IMG/VR virus record: IMGVR_UViG_3300032265_003138
Location: 1-42,830 of that record
Origin: a virus
Length of the DNA stretch: 42,830 bases
Direction: 5' to 3' (one strand)
Both the position numbers and the translations under genes were made by a program. The notes below the pieces were generated by a model. That model saw only the letters and a list, made by a program, of their open reading frames with translations, was not told where the DNA came from and made no database searches. This document shows, in pieces, positions 31,246 through 38,067 of the stretch; positions within the stretch are counted from its first letter, which is position 1; each line of letters starts with the position of its first letter.

Positions 31246-32514
31246 ATGCCGACCAAACCTCTCGACCAAAAGCTGGCGGCAGAGGCGGTCGCCGCCGTCG
31301 ATGCCGCAGACGGAAACGTGGTCGCCGCCGCTCTGGCGCTGGGCATTATAGCTAGCACGCTCCAAGGCCGCCTCCGCACCGCCGCGGTCAAATACAGCCT
31401 CACGCCCAAGCCTCGGCCGCCGGCCGGGCGGAAACCGCCACCGCCGCCGCCGCCGCAACCGCCATCGGAAAGCGAGCGGCGCGAGATTGCTAGGCTCAAA
31501 GCCGAGCTGGCCCGCGTGCGGGAGGAACAATCTCGCACGGATGGCGAGGCATTACTTGCCGAAGCGATCCGGGAAGCGCGCGGCAAGGTCTCCGCTATGC
31601 CGATTGACCCGCCCCGATGGACAGCGCAGCCGGAACGCATGGGCGATGCCGCTGGCCTGCCGGTGCTGATGCTGACCGATTGGCACATCGGGGAAACGGT
31701 CGTTCCGGCCGAAGTCGCGCATCGGAATGTCTTCAACGCCGAGATTGCCGAGGAGCGGGCGGAACGGGTTATCAAGCGGGCCATCGCTCTGGCCGCCAAG
31801 CATGTGGACAAGGCGCGCGGTGGCGTGGTGTTTTTGGGTGGCGATTTTGTCTCCGGTTGGCTGCATGAAGAACTGATCCGTGGCGACTATTGCAGCCCCT
31901 TGCAAGCGGTGGCGTGGTGCGTCTCGCGCCTGACCCATGCGCTGCGGACGCTGCGGGATGCCTGGGGGCGGTTGTTTGTCGTCGGGGTGTCTGGCAACCA
32001 TGGGCGGCTGACCCGCCGGCCGCCCGGCGCTGGGCATTCGCATCAATCCTTTGATTGGCTGATCTATGTCTTAGTAGCCGAAGCCTTGCGCGAGCGGCCG
32101 GAGGATCGCCGCACCATCGAAATCAGTGTCCCGGACGCGGGGGAGCAAATCGTCCCGGTGGCCGGCACCCGCTACCACCTGATGCACGGCCATCAGTTGG
32201 GCGTGAAGGGCGGCGACGGGATTATCGGCGCGCTGGGGCCAATCACTCGCGGCGCGGTCAAAGTCGGCGGTGCCAATCGTAGCTTGGGCCAGGACGCCGA
32301 TATTCTGGTGATCGGGCACTACCACACCACGCTCTGGCTACCCCGCGCCATCGTCGGCGGCACGCTGCGGGGCTATTCGGCCTGGGATCGCACGCAACGG
32401 TACGGCTGGGAGCCGGCGTCGCAACTGTTGTGGTTCAGTCATCCGCGGTGGGGCGCGAACAGCCCGATCCGAGTGTTCCTTCAGGACGAGATTGCCGCAA
32501 CGGAGGCCGCATGA
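31246..32514 (+). CDS. Metallophosphoesterase with N-terminal HTH
   Basis: 422 residues. Calcineurin-like motifs appear in order: D145-W-H147, GGD200, GNH252, HGH316 and GHYH (357-360), so the dimetal centre looks complete. Residues about 10-50 resemble a helix-turn-helix, and a Pro-rich linker (about 56-76) and coiled coil (78-100) join it to the catalytic domain. The substrate is unknown; nuclease or phosphodiesterase activity on DNA is plausible. It is placed after lysis, an accessory position. Confidence 0.75.
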   Translation: MPTKPLDQKLAAEAVAAVDAADGNVVAAALALGIIASTLQGRLRTAAVKYSLTPKPRPPAGRKPPPPPPPQPPSESERREIARLKAELARVREEQSRTDGEALLAEAIREARGKVSAMPIDPPRWTAQPERMGDAAGLPVLMLTDWHIGETVVPAEVAHRNVFNAEIAEERAERVIKRAIALAAKHVDKARGGVVFLGGDFVSGWLHEELIRGDYCSPLQAVAWCVSRLTHALRTLRDAWGRLFVVGVSGNHGRLTRRPPGAGHSHQSFDWLIYVLVAEALRERPEDRRTIEISVPDAGEQIVPVAGTRYHLMHGHQLGVKGGDGIIGALGPITRGAVKVGGANRSLGQDADILVIGHYHTTLWLPRAIVGGTLRGYSAWDRTQRYGWEPASQLLWFSHPRWGANSPIRVFLQDEIAATEAA

Positions 32515-32756
32515 GCCGCGCCCGCCTTCAAGCTGTCCCGCAAGGCGAGCCCGCGCCCGACGAATGGCTGGTCGCCATGGCGCAGGCGGCGCTAACGAAG
32601 GCGCTGGCGCAGCGGCCTGCCGCGCTGCTAATCGCCTGGGAGGGCAGGGACGGCGAGGTGCATTTCGTCTCGGTGCCCGGCGCGGTGACGCTGGCCGAGG
32701 GCATGGCGGCGCGGCTTTTCTACACGCTTCATGCGGATGGGGAAGAGGACGAATGA
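32511..32756 (+). CDS. Hypothetical late protein, 81 aa
   Basis: ATG 32511 overlaps the phosphoesterase stop (ATGA). The protein has an N-terminal helix (WLVAMAQAALTKALAQR), a small beta pair (LLIAWEGRDGEVHFVSV) and a final helix ending in an acidic tail (DGEEDE). The fold resembles small single-domain phage proteins; no family is recognised. It overlaps the next start by four bases. Confidence 0.55.
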   Translation: MSRARLQAVPQGEPAPDEWLVAMAQAALTKALAQRPAALLIAWEGRDGEVHFVSVPGAVTLAEGMAARLFYTLHADGEEDE

Positions 32757-32965
32757 TGGTTGAACAACCGACCGATGATCCTCGTGTTCATGCCGCATGG
32801 TCTACGCTGGACGACGCGGGCCGATGGATCAAATTACGGCATCATTTATCGTTGTCGTATCCTGTGCCTGCCGCGTGGGTTGCGTGGCTCCTTGAAAAGT
32901 ACGAATCGAGGCACGATTGCGCGATGGAGCTTTTGCGGGAGGAAAAAAAAGACAGCGACGTGTGA
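32753..32965 (+). CDS. Hypothetical last late protein, 70 aa
   Basis: ATG 32753 (or 32756) overlaps the previous stop. The product is Trp/His-rich (HAAWSTLDDAGRWIKLRHH) with a charged C-terminal helix. The stop falls inside the first of two 19-base direct repeats, so the duplication began at the gene's end. No downstream rightward gene follows until 34201. Function unknown. Confidence 0.5.
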   Translation: MMVEQPTDDPRVHAAWSTLDDAGRWIKLRHHLSLSYPVPAAWVAWLLEKYESRHDCAMELLREEKKDSDV

Positions 32966-33016
32966 AAGGTTCGGGCCTTTCGCTTACACAAAAGCCGGAT
33001 GTGTGAAAGGTTCGGG
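32957..33016 (+). repeat. 19-base direct repeat, 41-base spacing
   Basis: GAYGTGTGAAAGGTTCGGG occurs at 32957-32975 and 32998-33016. The first copy can also fold (GAAAGG, loop, CCTTTC at 32963-32980). Located at the end of the late operon just before the GC hairpin, it could be a processing or termination element, or a leftover of a small duplication. Confidence 0.7.
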
Positions 33017-33027
33017 GGTTATAAGGC

Positions 33028-33056
33028 GGGGCGGGGCGCTGGCACTGCCCCGCCCC
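33028..33056. terminator. GC-rich hairpin between late operon and tRNA cluster
   Basis: GGGGCGGGGC (33028-33037), nine-base loop, GCCCCGCCCC (33047-33056): a perfect 10-bp stem at the point where rightward late transcription meets the leftward tRNA operon. There is no T tract on either side, so it is not a textbook intrinsic terminator, but the position suggests a bidirectional stop or RNA end. Confidence 0.55.
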
Positions 33057-33105
33057 TGTCACGACGCTCCCCGGGGTCACGGCAAGCGGCGTGCGTCTCG
33101 GAAAT

Positions 33106-33181
33106 TGGCGACCACGGCAGGACTCGGGCCTGCATCCTCCGTACTAGAAAAACGGCGCTCATCCAGTTGAGCTACGCGGCC
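33106..33181 (-). tRNA. tRNA-Arg (UCU)
   Basis: 76 bases including an encoded CCA (33106-33108 on the reverse strand). The acceptor stem pairs fully with two G-U pairs; D stem GCTC/GAGC; anticodon stem CCGTT/TACGG with a terminal T-T mismatch and loop TTTCTAG, giving anticodon UCU for AGA. The T-loop reads CCCGAGT instead of TTCRANT, so it is atypical. It would supply a codon rare in this GC-rich genome. It lies four bases after the other tRNA-Arg. Confidence 0.8.
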
Positions 33182-33185
33182 TTGA

Positions 33186-33257
33186 TGTGCCGGGCGGGAT
33201 TTGAACCCGCAACCTTGCGCCTAGGATGCGCCCGCTCGTCCATTGAGCTTCCGGCAC
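33186..33257 (-). tRNA. tRNA-Arg (CCU)
   Basis: 72 bases, no encoded CCA. Acceptor stem GTGCCGG/CCGGCAC is perfect; D stem GCTC/GAGC; anticodon loop ATCCTAG gives CCU for AGG; T arm GCGGG, TTCAAAT, CCCGC is canonical. The first anticodon-stem pair is G-A. Positions 8 and 9 are both A instead of the usual U8. It is transcribed with tRNA-Arg (UCU) and with the three small leftward genes upstream. Confidence 0.85.
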
Positions 33258-33268
33258 GCAATCCGGGG

Positions 33269-33574
33269 TTACGAGACGGGTGCGGTCTGGCGGTTTTCGG
33301 CCCGGTCCAGCCGGTCGATTTCGGCCGCAATCAGGGCGGCGGCGCGCACAAGATTGTTGCGTTTGTCCTTCGGCTTCCACCATGCGCGTGACCACGGCCA
33401 CAGGTGCTCGATGGCCGGGCCGGCGCCCCAATGCGCGACAGCGGTAAGTGCATAGCACGCGGCAGCGCCCGCGATCTGGCCCGATGTGTGATCGTCATCG
33501 TGCTCGGGCGTCCATCCCTCGGCCTCGATCTGCCGGTGACGCTCGGCCGCGATGTCGTCCAGGGCTTTGCTCAT
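33269..33574 (-). CDS. Hypothetical phage protein, 101 aa
   Basis: Start at 33574 is preferred because GGAG lies five bases upstream; an earlier in-frame ATG at 33622 lacks this. The pattern DIAAERHRQIEAEGWTPEHDDDH then GAAACYA, HLWPWSRAWWKPKDKRNNLVRAAALI (in parts) is a common but uncharacterised phage family; I recognise the sequence type, not its function. It precedes the tRNA genes in the same leftward unit. Confidence 0.7.
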   Translation of the reverse strand: MSKALDDIAAERHRQIEAEGWTPEHDDDHTSGQIAGAAACYALTAVAHWGAGPAIEHLWPWSRAWWKPKDKRNNLVRAAALIAAEIDRLDRAENRQTAPVS

Positions 33575-33603
33575 GAGGTCTCCGGTGGATCGGGGTTGGT
33601 TGG

Positions 33604-33768
33604 TCAGTTCGTTGCAGTGCATTTAACGACGCGGTAAGCGGCGGTGCCGGGACCGCCGATCAGATCGCATGTCTGTCGGCCAGCGTCATCGGCGGATGCC
33701 GCCACCATTAGGCGCTGCTGGCGCTTGCCTGTAGTAATCTTCTCGACGATCACATACCATGTTTGCAT
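33604..33768 (-). CDS. Small hypothetical protein, 54 aa
   Basis: The start at 33768 has a near-perfect ribosome binding site (TAGGAGG followed by six bases), the best in this region. The product begins MQTWYVIVEKITTGKRQQRL and continues with a GRQTCDLIGGPGTAAYRVVK stretch, a compact beta-alpha type pattern. The start codon is 20 bases after the previous gene's stop. Function unknown. Confidence 0.65.
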   Translation of the reverse strand: MQTWYVIVEKITTGKRQQRLMVAASADDAGRQTCDLIGGPGTAAYRVVKCTATN

Positions 33769-33787
33769 GTTATCCTCCTAAGTGGGG

Positions 33788-34072
33788 TTAGGAGCCGATG
33801 TAACCAGATTGCAGCCCAGCAATATGCAGCGCGGCAGCGGCACGCACCATGTTGTTTTGTTTTTCCGGCTCTGCCGCGTGTGGCACCGAGGTCAAAAATT
33901 TGTACTCGGCGCCGTCGTATTTGAAGGTCCATGTGCCCTTACGAAACCCGTAAGCGCCAGGCGGCCCGCTAACAACCGCGATACGATTCAGGTCAATCGC
34001 GCTGGCAATCCGAAGTTGCTCGGCTCGGCGCGGATCGTTGCCGAAGTTAGAGTAGCTGCTGAAATCAACCAT
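33788..34072 (-). CDS. Hypothetical protein, 94 aa
   Basis: Start at 34072 is chosen because GGAG lies eight bases upstream and because the candidate promoter start point is near 34147, inside the longer 124-residue frame. It has a short N-terminal part (SSYSNFGNDPRRAEQLRIA), a central RKGTWTFKYDGAEYKFLTSV beta region and a hydrophobic C-terminal helix (NNMVRAAAALHIAGL). No family recognised. First gene of the leftward tRNA unit. Confidence 0.6.
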   Translation of the reverse strand: MVDFSSYSNFGNDPRRAEQLRIASAIDLNRIAVVSGPPGAYGFRKGTWTFKYDGAEYKFLTSVPHAAEPEKQNNMVRAAAALHIAGLQSGYIGS

Positions 34073-34153
34073 CTGTCTGTCTCCGTGTCTGGGTGGGGTA
34101 TCTTGGGCGGGCAGCCGGACCATCCGGCGCCCCGCGTTCTCTCTGTGCTTGCT

Positions 34154-34182
34154 TTCTGCCATAGCTTATGTCAGGTTGTCAA
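34154..34182 (-). promoter_or_regulatory. Candidate leftward promoter for small genes and tRNAs
   Basis: On the reverse strand TTGACA (34182-34177) and GCAGAA (34159-34154) are separated by 17 bases, the same layout as the two immunity promoters. GCTATGGC, closer to the GCTANAWC type, overlaps with a shorter spacing. It lies in the divergent gap with the recombinase-like gene. Expected start near 34147. Confidence 0.35.
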
Positions 34183-34200
34183 TCAGAAAAAGAGTGGCAC

Positions 34201-34803
34201 ATGAGACTAGGCTATATCAGGATCGACAAGGCAGGCCCCGCCCGCGATGAGCAGGAAGCGGCGTTACGTCGCGCGGGGATTGCGGACTGGTCGCCTGACG
34301 GCCCGGTCTATGTCGATCCAGTCCCGCCGAAGCGGCCGAAGCCCGGCACCGACCCGCTGGCGGCTCGCACCGAGGCTATCCGCGCTCTGCGGCCGGGCGA
34401 CGAGTTGGTTATCCACTCGGCGGCCAGGTTGGGCGCCACGCGCGGCGACGTGCTGGCGGCTCTTGATGCCATCGGCCGGGCCGAGGCTGCGGTCTACGAT
34501 TGCGCGGCGGCCGAGACCGTCACGCCGCACCCCTCGGCGGTGTCTATGATCGCGTTCGCGGCTCGGGCCGAAAGCCAGGGCCAGCAAGAGCGGGCGGCCA
34601 AGGCAAGGCGCGGCATTACTCGCCGGGCGGGGCCGCCGGCCGCGTTGACCGGCAAGAAACTGAAGGAGGCACAAGAGTTATGGACGAACCCCGAGACGAC
34701 TGCAAAGCAAGTAGCGGAGGCGACGGGAGCAAGCCCGCGAACGCTTTACCGCCGGTTTGGCCCGAAGGGCACGCCGATCTTCGGCAGACCAGTCCGCAAA
34801 TGA
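34201..34803 (+). CDS. Serine-recombinase-like protein lacking the catalytic serine, Hin-type HTH
   Basis: 200 residues. The N-terminal 110 residues follow the resolvase fold: LGYIRIDKAGPARDEQEAAL, then AIRALRPGDELVIHSAARLGAT and DVLAALDAIG. The invariant catalytic serine of the RVS motif is Asp9 here (RID), and the second active-site arginine of RLGRS is Ala, so strand cleavage is not expected. The C-terminal domain (about 145-200) is a Hin-like HTH (LTGKKLKEAQELW, TAKQVAEATGASPRTLYRRF). It is likely a DNA-binding regulator or recombination partner. Confidence 0.7.
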   Translation: MRLGYIRIDKAGPARDEQEAALRRAGIADWSPDGPVYVDPVPPKRPKPGTDPLAARTEAIRALRPGDELVIHSAARLGATRGDVLAALDAIGRAEAAVYDCAAAETVTPHPSAVSMIAFAARAESQGQQERAAKARRGITRRAGPPAALTGKKLKEAQELWTNPETTAKQVAEATGASPRTLYRRFGPKGTPIFGRPVRK

Positions 34804-34960
34804 CCCCGCCGGGCAACTATAAAGTCCCGGCTTAAAGGTTGGCGCTTATGGAAACGATTTTTGTCGCCAGTCGAGCAATAATAGAAAATCAACGTAGGAC
34901 ACTGGAAAATCTACAACAATATCAACACTTCGGCCTTATCATCACAAAGATCGCACGCAT
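34804..34960. other. AT-rich gap before integrase; candidate attP region
   Basis: 157 bases between the recombinase-like gene and the integrase 3' end. It contains a small hairpin (GCCGGG 34808-34813 with CCCGGC 34826-34831) and then a stretch (34850-34960) far richer in A and T than anywhere nearby. Phage attachment sites often lie next to int and are AT-rich. I see no convincing inverted core or arm sites, so the location is inference. Confidence 0.3.
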
Positions 34961-34964
34961 CTAA
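34848..34964 (+). CDS. Possible 38-residue peptide in AT-rich gap
   Basis: ATG 34848 has AAAGG nine bases upstream and runs to TAA 34962-34964, overlapping the integrase stop from the other strand by four bases. The product (METIFVASRAIIENQRRTL and on) has a normal mix of residues but codon use unlike the rest of the genome because of its AT content. It may be chance in an attP region. Confidence 0.25.
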   Translation: METIFVASRAIIENQRRTLENLQQYQHFGLIITKIARI

Positions 34965-35941
34965 ACTCCTGTTTTCTTTGATCGTTTTCCAGTTACTCGG
35001 ACGTTTTCCAACCGCACAATTGCCGCCTGCGCCAGCGCATGCTGGTCCGCCGCCTTTGTGTAATGCTGCACCATCGAAAGGGATTTCCACCCGCCGATGG
35101 CGGCGATTTCGTGCAGCGTCGCGCCGGCCTGCGCCAGGCGCACAGCGGCCAGCTTGCGAAGCCCATGCAGGGTCAACCCTGGCCAGCCAATGGCTCGCAT
35201 CCTGGCGCCAAGCTCCCGGGATAGGTGCCGGTCAGTCCAGGCGCCACCGGCCGGCGCGGCGAGGATCGTGGTGGTGGTCGTGGTCTGCCGCCAAGTTTCG
35301 AGCAGGGCGCGCAGCTCTCGGTGCGCTGGCACTACCAGGGCCGCGCCGGTCTTGCCCTGCCGCAACCGAATCGCCGCGCCATCGTACTGCCCCCAGGATA
35401 ACCGGATCAGGTCACCCCGCCGCTGCCCGGTATAGACCGCCAGCAGCACCACCCTCCGGTAGGGCTCTGGCAATTGGGTCAGCGCATCAGCCAGCGCGGC
35501 CTCGGGCCATGCTGCCAGTTCGCCCTTGCGAAGGGGCTTGAGCCTCGCGGCCGGGTTGGTTTCCGCAAGCTCGGCGTCGATCGCCCATGCCCACAGCGCC
35601 GATGCCGCCCGGACGAAGCCGGTGGCTGCACCATTGCCCCGAGCGACGGCAATCGCGTTCCGCAGCGCAATGATATGCCGCCGCCGCACATCTGCGGCCT
35701 GCTCGCGTTCCAAACCGGTGAGGCTGCGAAGATAGATCGTGTAATTGGCGCGGGTGGCGTCCGCCAAGTCGGCCCATTCGGGGCTTCGGCGCCATGCCTC
35801 AATCAGCGCCCCCACGCTGCCGGCGACAATCCGCGCCGGCGGCTCGCGTTCAGCCCGTGGCCCGCGCTGATAGCGGTATTCCCGGACCTCGCCGGAGGCT
35901 AGCGTGCGGCGAACGACCTTGACGGCCCTGGGCAATGGCAT
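34961..35941 (-). CDS. int: Tyrosine integrase
   Basis: 326 residues from ATG 35941, which has GAGG nine bases upstream; an ATG at 35965 would add eight residues. The catalytic set is present: TGQR with Arg174, Lys197 in RQGKTG, His259-x-x-Arg262 (HGLR), GGW with Trp285, and nucleophile Tyr294 in VQHYTKAAD. A core-binding SAM-like region precedes it. It integrates the circular phage genome at attP/attB. It is transcribed leftward after the Xis-like gene, which overlaps its start. Confidence 0.92.
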   Translation of the reverse strand: MPLPRAVKVVRRTLASGEVREYRYQRGPRAEREPPARIVAGSVGALIEAWRRSPEWADLADATRANYTIYLRSLTGLEREQAADVRRRHIIALRNAIAVARGNGAATGFVRAASALWAWAIDAELAETNPAARLKPLRKGELAAWPEAALADALTQLPEPYRRVVLLAVYTGQRRGDLIRLSWGQYDGAAIRLRQGKTGAALVVPAHRELRALLETWRQTTTTTTILAAPAGGAWTDRHLSRELGARMRAIGWPGLTLHGLRKLAAVRLAQAGATLHEIAAIGGWKSLSMVQHYTKAADQHALAQAAIVRLENVRVTGKRSKKTGV

Positions 35942-36170
35942 GGGCGGCGGCCTCAACTGCGGCATCTATGCCGGCCGGGGCAGCATTGCCGCCGGCCAGC
36001 GCGGCGTCTACCGCCGCGACCGACCAGCGCGGGGAGCGGGGGCCTAAGTGCATGCTGGGGGCCGGCAGCAGGCCGCGGCGCAGCATCGCGCGGATCTGAT
36101 GCACGTCCACGCTGATGTGCGCGGCCAGGGCGCGGCGATCAAGCCAAGCGGGGCGCGGCGGCTCAGGCAT
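35850..36170 (-). CDS. AlpA/excisionase-like HTH protein
   Basis: 106 residues from ATG 36170, overlapping the previous stop by eight bases. Residues about 8-60 (WLDRRALAAHISVDVHQIR, then a wing with PRSPRWSVAAVDAAL) are a MerR/AlpA-type DNA-binding domain as in excisionases. The C-terminal 40 residues overlap the integrase frame by 92 bases, which would couple the two. Directionality control of integrase is the likely role. Confidence 0.65.
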   Translation of the reverse strand: MPEPPRPAWLDRRALAAHISVDVHQIRAMLRRGLLPAPSMHLGPRSPRWSVAAVDAALAGGNAAPAGIDAAVEAAAHAIAQGRQGRSPHASLRRGPGIPLSARATG

Positions 36171-36507
36171 TCGACGTCTCCGCTGACGCATTGGCCATTT
36201 CTAGCAGCACGTCCGCGTGACATGGCTGATCCAAGCGGCACCAGCAAGCGAGGTCTCTGCCGCGTAGCTCAGGCAACGCGGACAAGATCGGCTCGCACAC
36301 TGTTACGCGAGCGCGCATTCCTTTTTGAAACATGCCAGTCACGAAAGGCGCAAGGTAGGTGTTGGTGCCGGTCCACCCGGCCCGCCGCATGCCTGCAGTG
36401 GTCCAAGGATTGCCCCAGCGACTAGGCCGGCCAACATAGACAGCGCCTTCGGGCATGCGCCAGCCCTTCGTGCGCTGGCGCTGGATGCGGCGCGGCAGCT
36501 CAGGCAT
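36163..36507 (-). CDS. DUF4326-like protein
   Basis: 114 residues from ATG 36507, overlapping the upstream stop by eight bases (ATGCCTGA at the junction, the same as at the next junction). The signature is VYVGRPSRWGNPW and, near the C-terminus, GRDLACWCRLDQPCHADVLL, with a CWC...CHAD cysteine/histidine set that fits a metal site. The family is widespread in phages and its activity is not known to me. Confidence 0.7.
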   Translation of the reverse strand: MPELPRRIQRQRTKGWRMPEGAVYVGRPSRWGNPWTTAGMRRAGWTGTNTYLAPFVTGMFQKGMRARVTVCEPILSALPELRGRDLACWCRLDQPCHADVLLEMANASAETSNA

Positions 36508-37132
36508 GTGCGACATCAACGGGAGGATTAAACATTTCCTGCCGCACCCGTTCCGCGAACTTTTGTGCGCGGTCCAGCGACCATCCCAGATCTTCGGCGA
36601 TGGCGCGGGCGCCTTTGCCAGACACGATCAGCGCGCGAGCGTCGGCGTCCTCATTGCCAGCGTCTGGCGTCACCGTCAAAAGCGCGCCGCGCTTGCCCAG
36701 GCCAAGCTCCTTCGCCCTGACATAAACCCGCGGGTCATTCCTGATTTCCGCCCCCGGCAGCGCGTTCAGCCGTTGCATCAGATCCGGCATTCGGAGGCCG
36801 GGTTCGCGCCATAGCCGCGCCAGCAGCTGGTCGCGGTCGTCGTTCCAGCAGGCCCCCGGCGCCGCGCGCTCCGCTCGCGCTGGCAGCGTTGGCCGTGGTC
36901 CGCTGGGCTTCGCGGGCAGATCCTCAAAAAGCCGCGGTTCGGCTTCTTCTTGCGAAGCCGGTGCGGCGTCGTCGTGAACTTCATCGGGCTCACCGCCATC
37001 CAGCAGCGTGGCCATCAATACCAACCCAGCCCGCGCCGCCGCTGCCCCTGCCTCGTAACTGTCTTGGTCTCCAGCCGCGACCTCGGCAGCACGCAACGCA
37101 GCTGCAATGTAGCTCAAAGGTATGGAAATCAT
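36500..37132 (-). CDS. HTH-containing regulatory protein, 210 aa
   Basis: The N-terminal 40 residues are helical with a possible oligomerisation role; an acidic linker follows. Two helical units look like HTH domains: about 103-135 (LLARLWREPGLRMPDLMQRL) and about 175-200 (GARAIAEDLGWSLDRAQKF). It is joined by ATGA to the larger DNA-binding protein upstream. No enzymatic motif is visible. Role unknown; DNA binding is inferred. Confidence 0.55.
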   Translation of the reverse strand: MISIPLSYIAAALRAAEVAAGDQDSYEAGAAAARAGLVLMATLLDGGEPDEVHDDAAPASQEEAEPRLFEDLPAKPSGPRPTLPARAERAAPGACWNDDRDQLLARLWREPGLRMPDLMQRLNALPGAEIRNDPRVYVRAKELGLGKRGALLTVTPDAGNEDADARALIVSGKGARAIAEDLGWSLDRAQKFAERVRQEMFNPPVDVAHA

Positions 37133-38067
37133 GCTGCCCTCCTGATTTTTTCTCGAACGTCATCGATGACGGACTGCGCCTGTTCCTTAGACCAGCCAAA
37201 CCATTCAGCTATTTCCTCTGGCCGCCTTTTGCACGCCGCCATCACGCGGGCTTCACGCATGTCTTCTTCCTGGATTTGCTGCAAATTCACCTTCGCCGGT
37301 TTGATTTTGCGCGCAAATCGCGGCACCGGCAGGTTGATCCGCCTAGCCAGCCGATACATGCACGTCGCACTTTTCAAGGGCCGCGAGGCTGGGTCCGCCG
37401 CGTTCAATGCCTGGCGGATTTGTTTGAGAGTCATGCGGCAATCAGCCCACGCCGCGCGCATCAGCAAAGCCCTGGATTCGGACACCGCCGCCGGGGCGGC
37501 CGGGCGCACCGGTGGCAGCCGCAGTTTTTCGGCATGTGACCTGATCGTCGTATCCGAAACGCCCAGGCGCGCGGCGATCTGCAGCGTCGATACCGATGGG
37601 TCCGCCCACAGCGCCGGCAGAACCGCGGCGATACGCGCAGCGTGCACCTGAGATTTTATGGCAAGCTCGGTGGCATATTCAGCGCCTGCGCCAACCGCAG
37701 GCGGTACGGCCCATTCAGGCAGCGTGATCAACAGCGTGCCGCTGTTGCCGTCGCCTTCCATCACGGCGTGCGTCACCTCAGCCGCTGGCAGTGGGCCAAT
37801 CTTCACCCACGGCAATTTCAGCCATAGCTGGCCGGCGCCGCGGTGCACATATATTTTTCGGGCGGTCAAATCGGTCGTCACTGAAAGCAACAACTGCGCG
37901 CCCGTGTCAGCCAAGACGACTTTTACCCGCTGCCCGTGCTGCCAGCGCAGATCGTTCATCAGTGCGCCGGACAATCCCAGCGAAGTTCCGTCCTGTAACG
38001 CTGCGCGCGGTGGGCGAGACAGCGTCGCGCGGCATGGCGTCCAGGGGCCCGGTGGAAGCTCACTCAC
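37129..38067 (-). CDS. Multi-HTH DNA-binding protein, 312 aa
   Basis: N-terminal 125 residues look beta-rich (RVKVVLADTGAQLLLSV, HRGAGQLWLKLPWVKIG). Three helical HTH-like parts follow: PSVSTLQIAARLGVSDTTIR near 155-175, MTLKQIRQALN near 215, and RRPEEIAEWFGWSKEQAQSV near 285. A repressor/activator or replication-accessory role is possible. The final part resembles the end of the downstream 210-residue protein, which suggests a shared domain. ATGA overlaps on both sides. Confidence 0.55.
   Translation of the reverse strand: MSELPPGPWTPCRATLSRPPRAALQDGTSLGLSGALMNDLRWQHGQRVKVVLADTGAQLLLSVTTDLTARKIYVHRGAGQLWLKLPWVKIGPLPAAEVTHAVMEGDGNSGTLLITLPEWAVPPAVGAGAEYATELAIKSQVHAARIAAVLPALWADPSVSTLQIAARLGVSDTTIRSHAEKLRLPPVRPAAPAAVSESRALLMRAAWADCRMTLKQIRQALNAADPASRPLKSATCMYRLARRINLPVPRFARKIKPAKVNLQQIQEEDMREARVMAACKRRPEEIAEWFGWSKEQAQSVIDDVREKIRRAA

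Noticed and set aside
33243-33637. Rightward frames over the leftward 101-residue gene
   Set aside because: They lack ribosome sites and family patterns. The leftward frame has a recognised phage pattern and a good GGAG.
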